64,000 nt of DNA from Candidatus Nitrospira neomarina (GTDB taxonomy: Bacteria > Nitrospirota > Nitrospiria > Nitrospirales > UBA8639). The DNA is taken from the NCBI RefSeq assembly GCF_032051675.1, contig NZ_CP116968.1, positions 3,038,001 to 3,102,000 on the forward strand. Reading direction: 5' to 3'. The position numbers were made by a program, and so were the translations under genes. This document shows, piece by piece, positions 1 through 7,400 of the stretch. The first letter of the stretch is position 1. Each line of letters begins with the position of its first letter. A model generated the notes under the pieces. It had not been told where the DNA came from, ran no database searches, and worked only from the letters and a program-made list of their open reading frames with translations.

Positions 1-881
1 ATCCATGGTCGATAGCCTTTCTTTTTGACCGCCACCTCGTAACTATCCGGGGTTAATTGACTCACCACGACCGGTCCTTTTGTGGTGTTTCCGACCAGTT
101 CATCGTCGACAAACACATCCGCATTCTGTGGAACGGTGGTGACAACCAAGGTGGCCAAGCCCTTCCCTGCCGATTTCCCCGCATCGGCTTCTAACGGCGG
201 TAAAATATTTTCCGGTTCAATCCTGACCTGACGAGTAAACCCCGGCCAATTTTCAACCGTAAATTGCGCAATTTGAGAAGGCTTGGCATTGACAAATTTC
301 CGGAGGATTTCCACAATCACACCGATAACTTTCCCCTGGTACAGCAGTGGTCCGCCAGAATTCCCTTCTTCAACCGCCCCGGAAAACTTGAGAATAGGCC
401 CGTCAAACCCGGACAGGATTCCCCTGGTCACCGCCCATGGATTGCCTCCAAACTGAGGAAATCCGATCACATGCAGTTCTTCTCCTCCATGGAATCGAGT
501 TTGCGTATCCCACTCCAGAATTTCCACATCGTCGGGAAAATCTCCCCCCACCTTCAACAGAGCCAAGCCTTTGGGATCCCCGCCTTCTTTATTGATGACC
601 TCAGCAACCAAGGGTTCTTCTTGATGCGTAAAAAACGTAACAGTGAGGGATCGAGGGATTTCGGACTCACCTTCTACCACATGTGAGGCGGTTACAATGA
701 ACAGATGGTTCTTTCCCTTCCCGACAATAAACCCGGTTCCGACTTTTTCAGACTTGGAATATTGCGCCGAGACCTTCACTACGCCTTTTTTTAAGGTGCC
801 CATATCCACGTCGGACAATACGGGTGCAGTCGGAAGCATCAGAAGAACAACCAAGAAAGTCAGGAAACGAATGAGAGCCAT
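1..881 (-). CDS. Secreted trypsin-like serine protease with PEGA-like tail, 3' end cut by the window
   Basis: Reading the minus strand from an ATG at 881 gives an open frame to the window edge (about 293 residues; the C-terminus is outside). It opens with a signal peptide (MALIRFLTFLVVLLMLPTA). A chymotrypsin/HtrA-type fold follows: the histidine motif TASHVV, and the serine motif EEGNSGGPLL at about residue 167. Between them, the place where HtrA-like proteases have the catalytic Asp just before LALLKV reads DPKGLALLKV, so Gly stands where Asp is expected. After the protease domain, TTVPQNADVFVDDELVG resembles a PEGA surface domain. Likely exported to the periplasm or surface. Its neighbours are a TIR protein and a CHAT protein. 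Activity is uncertain because of the triad change; it could be a pseudoprotease. Confidence 0.8.
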   Translation of the reverse strand, partial: MALIRFLTFLVVLLMLPTAPVLSDVDMGTLKKGVVKVSAQYSKSEKVGTGFIVGKGKNHLFIVTASHVVEGESEIPRSLTVTFFTHQEEPLVAEVINKEGGDPKGLALLKVGGDFPDDVEILEWDTQTRFHGGEELHVIGFPQFGGNPWAVTRGILSGFDGPILKFSGAVEEGNSGGPLLYQGKVIGVIVEILRKFVNAKPSQIAQFTVENWPGFTRQVRIEPENILPPLEADAGKSAGKGLATLVVTTVPQNADVFVDDELVGNTTKGPVVVSQLTPDSYEVAVKKKGYRPW

Positions 882-1198
882 GAATTTGTCCTATGTCGTC
901 ATCTTGAACGGTAGCGCAATCTTGGCACATCTCTCACGAGAATCCAAGACCACCCAGTTAATCCTGGTCCAGGAAAAATGAGAAAGTTCGGCAGAAGAAA
1001 TGGTCTGCACACCTCCGAAACGTATGAAGAGAGATTTTGACTGACAGGCTGTTGGAATGACGGCATGCAATTTCAAGGTTTTGAAACTTATTTGGAACAG
1101 CGATAGAAGAGTTTCCGGCCGGAGACTCGCCGGAATGACAGGTAGGGTGACCATTGGCCACCATTTTTCTTTTGGCGGGCAGTGCTTGCCTTCTACCT
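882..1198. other. Gap with no gene seen
   Basis: Short overlapping frames on both strands show no recognisable domain and no ribosome site. Around 1048-1150 there are fragments of the kind often seen in dispersed palindromic repeats (ggaatgacgg, then ctcgccggaatgaca). The promoter of the protease gene should lie just above 881, but I cannot place it with confidence. Confidence 0.4.
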
Positions 1199-1228
1199 CC
1201 CCTAACCCCTCCTTACAAAGGAGGGGAA
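1199..1228. repeat. Palindromic repeat, family A, copy 1
   Basis: A perfect inverted repeat, CCCCTCCTT-ACA-AAGGAGGGG, at 1206-1226. The 30 bases 1199-1228 are identical to 46196-46225, where the same element lies inside a coding region. Weaker relatives lie at 45574, 45665 and 45781. Confidence 0.8.
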
Positions 1229-1271
1229 ATGGGGAAAATAGGAAAAGGGTAATAGGATACAGAGCAAAGGG

Positions 1272-1397
1272 TTAGGGGATGTCCTGGGCAAGACGAAAAC
1301 CAAGGTAGTTGAGCCGGGAGACAGTGGTGTCCCTGTGCCGGTTTGATGAACGAAGGAACACCGGAAGGTCGTCGGTCCAGGCACCGCCCCGAATCAC
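1272..1397 (-). pseudogene. Orphan C-terminal fragment of an FGE-sulfatase/C-type-lectin-like domain
   Basis: On the minus strand a frame ending at 1272 encodes RVIRGGAW, then LRSSNRHRD, then LNYLGFRLAQD. This is the signature end of the formylglycine-generating-enzyme-like (C-type lectin) fold. Nothing upstream in the frame continues the domain: it breaks near 1400, where a repeat region begins. Codons at the positions that usually vary are mostly NNC (ACC, GAC, GAC, TTC, CAC, GAC, GTC, TCC, CTC). That is what diversity-generating retroelements make from AAC codons in their template. It is best read as a relic, either of a retroelement variable region or of an ordinary sulfatase-modifying-factor gene. 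No reverse transcriptase is in the window. Confidence 0.6.
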
Positions 1398-1440
1398 ACG
1401 CTGGCCACAATTGCCACACCACCCGTCCCTTTCTTCGTCG

Positions 1441-1517
1441 CGGCGTGCCGGTGGAACGTCTTCTTTGCCCCATGTCATTCACCAATCCAAGATAGACGTC
1501 CCACCGGAACGTTTCTA
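1441..1517. repeat. Degenerate direct repeat, copy 1
   Basis: About 77 bases running from gcgtgccggtggaacgtc to ccaccggaacgtttctac. It matches 1554-1632 along its length, including the shared core caatccaaga. The ends carry the palindromic halves ccggtggaacg and ccaccggaacg. Confidence 0.65.
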
Positions 1518-1553
1518 CCCCAGAAACCAACCCAATGGATTTCGCCCCTGTAG

Positions 1554-1632
1554 CGGCGTTCCGATGGAACGTCGCCTTTGTCCCACGCCATCCATCAATC
1601 CAAGAGAGATGCCCCGCCGGGGCGTCTCTACA
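1554..1632. repeat. Degenerate direct repeat, copy 2
   Basis: Runs from gcgttccgatggaacgtc to ggggcgtctctac and aligns with copy 1 at 1441-1517. It ends in the palindrome gatgccccgccggggcgtc, a common form of dispersed bacterial repeat. It sits just beyond the 3' end of the TIR gene. Confidence 0.65.
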
Positions 1633-1671
1633 AGATCACAGGCAAATGAGGTCCGAACCTTATTCCTTGTT

Positions 1672-3183
1672 CTAAAACCCCAATAATTTGCTGACTGGTT
1701 CGAATAGGGGGCTGTACCGGATGTGATCGAAGAGGGTCGGACGAAGATCCTGTGGGTTGCCGGCAGTCCCTGTTTTGACATAACCGGCCTTGCCCTTCAG
1801 ATCCACCACCAATTTATGGCTAAATGGATCTATGCTGATTGAAGTGATTTCAAAATGGTCCAGGTCGTCCAAGGTCAGAAAGGCATTCGTTCCGATAGTC
1901 ACCGATGGCATACTCTGCGGATCGAGATAATTCACCGTCCCCGAAAACCCCTCCGGCGGCTTGCGTTCACCGGTCCCGGGATCCTGCCAGGAAAAGTCTA
2001 TGGATTGTATCGGCAATACTGAACTGGAAATCGGCTTCTTGCCTGTGAGGTCCATTTCTTTCATCACCAGAACCAAAGCCTCATCCTGCCCAAACAGTTC
2101 CATCGTTCCCGGTTTTTCCTCAAAAATGATGTGATAGGTCAGCTCCTGATCCTGGGGAAAAGGAATGGAAAGTTCGGGCGGCGCTTGTAATCCGATTTGA
2201 ATGAATTGGACGGCATGTATGCGGGACACCACCACTCGTTGTGGCCCCTCTTTCTTTCTGAATGCCAAAGTGACCGCATTATTATTGGAAACCTGCATCG
2301 TGACGAACGTCTCGTCGGTCAGCACGATCCCATCGAGTTGCCCCGCTACGGCCTCCTGATGATCTGTGGGTTCAATGGCGATTTCCGAGGCCATACCAGA
2401 GCTGCCCACACCAAATTGCACGGTTCGCCCATTGACGGGGATATCGAACCAGGCTTTCGGTGGATAACTATCCGACTCCATATCATAGTCAGCCGGATCC
2501 GCAACCAACAGCCGGTCTGGACTGATAGCGAGTTTCCCGATATTTTCAACGGTCAGGGTCTCAAAGGTCAGATCGTCGGTCAGCCGTTTATCACCAAAAG
2601 TAGAGACCACGCTCAACTCCATCCGGGTGGTTTCCACATGCACCGAAATATCCGGATCGACTCGCACAAATGAACTGCCGATCAGCAGAATGGCAAGAAC
2701 CCCTCCCACCCCGGCCTTGACCCCCACAAGAGCGACCAATTTTCCGAGCAGAGAGGGTTTGGTAGAAGAGGCCTCAGGGAGCTCCATAGGCTTCCCCTCT
2801 AATTTGGCACGGACGACAGAAAGGAGAATGTCAAATTCCTTGGATCCGGCCGTGCCTTCCCATCCAAGAAAGCACAAGGCCTGAATACCGGTAAATGCCA
2901 ATGGGATGGCATTGGCCTCCAACATGACCGGTACGACCTTTTCAGTTTTCAAAGCTTCCCGAGCCTCTGCCCGCACCCACCGGGAATCTTTAGCGTGAGC
3001 GGTCCATAACACGACCACGCATTTCGCCGAGGCCAACGCGTCTTCAATCGTTTTATCCCACTCGCTTCCCACTTGAATCCGGCGGTCCCACCACACCGAT
3101 ACCCCGGATTGCTCCAAGGATGCAGCCAATTGTTGGGCCACACGTCGATCCTCGCTGGCGTAACTGATGAACACGTCCTTCAT
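1672..3183 (-). CDS. TIR-domain protein with one membrane segment and an extracytoplasmic region
   Basis: 503 residues. Residues 1-130 are a bacterial TIR domain: it opens with DVFISYASEDR, has the BB-loop-like WWDRRIQVGSEW, and carries SRWVRAE (Ser67, Trp69, Glu73). The SxWxxxE pattern holds the catalytic glutamate of NAD-cleaving TIR enzymes. A single membrane helix follows at about 148-172 (LVALVGVKAGVGGVLAILLI). The remaining 330 residues are beta-rich, carry no motif I recognise, and should lie outside the cytoplasm. This suggests an outside sensor joined to an inside NADase or scaffold (inference). The start lies 20 bases after the stop of the secreted protein gene upstream, so the two are probably one transcript. 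A CHAT protein lies further upstream on the same strand. Confidence 0.85.
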   Translation of the reverse strand: MKDVFISYASEDRRVAQQLAASLEQSGVSVWWDRRIQVGSEWDKTIEDALASAKCVVVLWTAHAKDSRWVRAEAREALKTEKVVPVMLEANAIPLAFTGIQALCFLGWEGTAGSKEFDILLSVVRAKLEGKPMELPEASSTKPSLLGKLVALVGVKAGVGGVLAILLIGSSFVRVDPDISVHVETTRMELSVVSTFGDKRLTDDLTFETLTVENIGKLAISPDRLLVADPADYDMESDSYPPKAWFDIPVNGRTVQFGVGSSGMASEIAIEPTDHQEAVAGQLDGIVLTDETFVTMQVSNNNAVTLAFRKKEGPQRVVVSRIHAVQFIQIGLQAPPELSIPFPQDQELTYHIIFEEKPGTMELFGQDEALVLVMKEMDLTGKKPISSSVLPIQSIDFSWQDPGTGERKPPEGFSGTVNYLDPQSMPSVTIGTNAFLTLDDLDHFEITSISIDPFSHKLVVDLKGKAGYVKTGTAGNPQDLRPTLFDHIRYSPLFEPVSKLLGF

Positions 3184-3203
3184 GGCTGAAGGGGAACCTC
3201 CCT

Positions 3204-3980
3204 TTACGGGTTCACGATGGGCTGATGGTAGAAATGAATCTCTTTGAAAATGGGTTGATTGGAGGAAAGAGAAAACCCGCTAATGTCGAGTTTGTAGGAA
3301 CCTGGCTCTGCATCTTTGGCGTCCCAATGAATCGTAAAGGGAAGACCGGCACGTTTTCTCCGGAAGAGTTGCCTCTCAACTTCCTTGCCGGAAGCCTTGT
3401 GGGTAATGGAGGCCAGGAGTCTTGCATCTTCTCCCGTTTTCAACGTAAAGAAATATCCGTCAATTTTAGAAGGCATTTCCTTGTGATACAGCACACCGGG
3501 AGCCACCCGTTCCACGCTGGACGTCGAGTCCGCATCCAGACGAATCAAGGCCCCCAATTCATAGAGGCCGAGTTTGGGAGTCAGTTGTTGCAAGACGGGA
3601 TCGGTCGGCCAGGCAAAGACATTCTGAAACCCTTTTTCCCATGTCCGGGCGGGTTCCACCTTATCCAACCAATAGTAGGTGCGATAATCCAGTTCGCGAA
3701 CGGTCAGATACACCGCATGCTCATCATCTAAAAAAAATTGAAGCTTCACCGCATTCGGAAAGTTGTCAGAGGAAACCAGTTCCCGGTAATCGGCCAACAC
3801 TGAAATCAATTCGATATTCAACCCCGAGACCGGCTTCGGTTTGACCCCTTCCCTCCACCTGCCGAATTGTTCCTGACTGCGGGATTGATATTGAATATCC
3901 AATTGAGCCCAAAGCGGTAAGGGAACCGCTGTCAGAAAAGAGAGAATCAGGAACAGACTCCCATACATTCGTTTCAACAC
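3204..3980 (-). CDS. Secreted protein of unknown function, paired with the TIR gene
   Basis: 258 residues from a GTG start at 3980, which has GGAGGG about ten bases upstream; an ATG at 3968 is the alternative. The N-terminus is a signal peptide ending near LPLWAQ. The mature part has a beta-sandwich look. Its last third reads like an Ig-like or FlgD-like domain (FTIHWDAKDAEPGSYKLDI), a form often found in proteins that extend or present other domains. I do not recognise the family. It lies immediately upstream of the TIR gene, 20 bases apart, and may be the periplasmic partner or ligand receptor of the TIR protein's outer region (inference). Confidence 0.7.
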   Translation of the reverse strand: MLKRMYGSLFLILSFLTAVPLPLWAQLDIQYQSRSQEQFGRWREGVKPKPVSGLNIELISVLADYRELVSSDNFPNAVKLQFFLDDEHAVYLTVRELDYRTYYWLDKVEPARTWEKGFQNVFAWPTDPVLQQLTPKLGLYELGALIRLDADSTSSVERVAPGVLYHKEMPSKIDGYFFTLKTGEDARLLASITHKASGKEVERQLFRRKRAGLPFTIHWDAKDAEPGSYKLDISGFSLSSNQPIFKEIHFYHQPIVNP

Positions 3981-4422
3981 GACGTTCCGCCCTCCATTCT
4001 AATTGGGTGCAAGCTCATGATCTGAAGGGGTTCGATTAAAAAAAACTGAATCAAGATGGGAGCAGTCTACCGCGGACGAAAAATTGAATCCAGGGGGACA
4101 CCTGAATCAGAGGAAGGAAAGCAATGAGATCAGAAAAACCTATAGTATTATGCCTACACTACATCGGCTGGATTAGATGCTTCGCTTTAGGTCAGCATGA
4201 CAATTCAGACCGGATCTGTTTCACCGATCAATGACAGAATACTTACTCTTTCGAAGCTACAGGAAACAAAAAAAGGATAGAAGGTTTCCCGCTCCGGGTG
4301 CATAAAGCTCCCACAATACCGGGAATGCATCCCTGATTGATGACGAGAAGAGACGTAGATGGACCTACAAGATCAAGTTTCGTTTAAGACGACATTGATA
4401 TGTTAGCGGAGTCCGTTGCCTT
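3981..4422. other. Gap of 440 bases with no gene seen
   Basis: Lies between the end of the CHAT gene and the start of the secreted-protein/TIR pair. It holds no credible frame. Near 4170-4200 the text gattagatgcttcgctttag resembles fragments of common dispersed repeats. The gap is long enough to hold a separate promoter for the TIR pair, but I cannot fix one. No hairpin followed by a T-run is visible. Confidence 0.4.
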
Positions 4423-7400
4423 CTACTTCGATTCCAGGCCTTCCCGCAATTTCTGCAGACTTTGGGCAAGTGACGAGGGAGCTTTGGAAAGATTGCTTAG
4501 GCTCAGCATGGCTTCAAAAAATCTGATATTCTCGACTACAGAATCCATGTGTTTGGCCGAACCTTCCCGACGCTTGGCCTCCTGATAACCTTTGAGAATG
4601 GCATTATGGTCATTGACGGTGAGCCGCTTGGCATATAAAGCCTTCAGCAACAGGCATTCCGGTTTCAGGCCCCACTCCCAAAATGATCGCCCTGTGTGCC
4701 GCAATTCTTCCGCCTCTTTTTCTAATTCCGACAACGTTTCGTTTACCCAATTAGTCTGTTTGGTCTTGCCTTTTGGAACAGTCCGGGATTTCTGAGTTCC
4801 CCAGGACAGCACTATCTTGGCGGCCAATTGATTGACCAAGGGATAAAACACATCATGTCGTTCAGCCTTTCTCCCGAGTTCATACCCTTTTCCATAATAC
4901 GCTTCCATTTGTTGTAGAGCTTTCTTTCTCTGAACTCTTCCTTTGTGAAGGACAGCTCTCCCCTTGAAGACTTTTCCTTTCAGCGCATATCGCTCCTGAG
5001 TCGGTTGAATCTTGATGAGACAATTCAGAATATTCTCCGCGTCATCAATGAGATCTTTGATGGGAATTTCCTGCTTACTCGCCTTGTCATCCGTCTTTGT
5101 CTTTGCGCGTGGCAACATTTCGAGAGATTTCTTAAGGGCCCATCGCACCTTCAGGTTGGCCAATTGTTCCAGGGAATCCACTGTCGCATCGGCGGGTTCC
5201 AAAGTTCTCCCCCGATCATAGAACCGGACAGCCTGATCAAAGAGACCCAATTCTCCATACGCCTTCCCGAAGGCGGCACACATAGCCGAAGAATTCATCC
5301 ATCCCTGTCCTGCTCTAATCTGTAAATCGTCCAATTGTTGTCGAATCCTGCTTTCATCTTTCGGTTCCGCCGTCTGGACTGTTTGCACCAGATTGTACAA
5401 TTCCACACGCAATTCAGCCGGAGCCACCATGTGGCCGTCACCGGCTCCAGGCCTGGAACCATCCTTCAATGAAAAATCCGGATCTCCATAACATTGATAG
5501 GCGCCCCAGGTATTTGATCCACCATATTGAAGGTAGATTTCCTGTCGAGCCAATCGCACCGCATCGCCAAAGAAACGGTTCTGGAACATTTCTTCATAAA
5601 ATTTTCTGGCGAAGACTTTCGCAGCCGTATCGTCCACGGCCCAACCCGCCGCAATCACCGCCCGCACACCCATCTGGATCAATTGGGTGCCCAGGTTGGA
5701 AGCCAACCGATGAAAGGGAATTTCGGGTGATGGACCGCTGCCATTGGTGCGCCCCAGATGACAACAATTCAAAAAGACCAATTCGGGCACATAGCGCATT
5801 TGTTGAATTTCCGCCGGGGTTAAAAACAACCCATCCCCTAACACCATGCCTGTAACCGTTTTGGGTTTTACACAAGGATCATTTTTTGAGGTTGGCTGGA
5901 GATTCGGAGCAACAAGCCGATCGTCCTCCTCTTCCAATGGGAACTGATAGACCCCATGTGCGGCACAATGCAGGATCCGATAGGGTTGTCTGTACAGGGC
6001 AGTCAAAACGTGCTCCGGGTCGGCGTCACTCTCCACGAGTTCCACCACATCCCGATACCCGTAGTGGCGAATGAGCTTGGCCACCTCCCGCGCCTCCGCC
6101 GCCGCTCCGGGCAATGGGGCAAACTTTCCGGAGGGTTCTCCACTGGTGGGATCGCCAATCACCAGGGCATTGCGTTCTGTCCCATGGAGGACATTCTCAC
6201 GGAAATCCCGGACAGCCAGTTGCCGGATCATCCCCGCTTCCACCGAAAGGGGACGGGCTTGCGGATCATAGCGATTGTTTAACAGCTCCCACGGGTATTC
6301 CGCCGACTCCTCGTCCAGCACCAATACGATATCCCGCCGGTCCGGGGCATATTCCTTTAACCGGTTAGGAATAAGAAGTTCAAATAACGTGTTGGATAAT
6401 TCCAAATCGGTTTGCGTAGAAGAACTCGCCCGTTTCAAAAACCGTTCTATGAGTTTCCGTTGGGCCGGTTGCAGATACGTTTCCATCCGCGCCCGGTTGG
6501 TCAGAGATTCAAATTTCAATGAGCCGTCGGGTTGCGTGACAATTCGCAGCCGTTGCCACCATGCTGCATCCTCCACAAAAAAGGCTCTCTGCCGCGATGC
6601 CGCTCCCTCGACCAACAGTTCCTCGATATGCAGATGTTTTTGAAAATTCCCTGACCGCGCTAGTTCCCGCAAGTCTTTCGTGGCTTGGATTGCCCGGTCT
6701 TGAAACAACTCAAACACCTCTACGGAATCGATCGTGACGGTTTGGGCCGCGTCTTCGGCCATGTGCTCTTCGAATAAGTCATTCGCCGGGGATTCGCCGT
6801 CCTCAGATTTCCTGCTTTCTTTCAATTGGCGTAAGCGCCGATTAGCCTGCAGTACCCCATTGAGAAGCGCTTGCAAGGAATCATTCAGGGAAAATCCGCC
6901 TGCGCCCGTCCCTATTAACAGGGTCGTCAAAGGGATTTTCAGCTCAAAGTCATCCGAAATCACTTCGGAGAGTCTCAAGCAGCGTTTACGGTGAGCCTCT
7001 AAACACTCCAGGGCATAATTGACTATGGCATTTGTCATCGAGGTCGTTAATCCGCCAGGGGTCAGTTCTCCCACCATCCCCAACCCCACAACAATGGCGC
7101 CTGGATGGATTGGCCCCTGTGCATCTTCTTGATCATTGAGCACCACTGCGGAGGTATTGAGTGTATTGGGATAGAGTCCCAAGCGTTGCCGTTCGCGCAA
7201 CCGGCCATTGAGTTGCCGGTCAAGATACGCCTCGGCACTGACAATGGTATCTCCTGCATAATGTCCCACCGCCACAGGCGAAGACGCCCGGGACAAATTG
7301 TCATTAATTATCTTGACCCTGACTTTCCGGGGAGGCAGCTTCGTTTTTTGAACGCGACTCGATCCCAAGGCCGAGGCGATAAGATCCTCTTCATTGGGAA

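Noticed and set aside
1272..1397. Reading this segment as a retroelement template repeat
   Set aside because: A template should be rich in AAC/AAT codons at variable places; here those places are already varied, so it can only be a variable-region copy or ordinary gene remnant.
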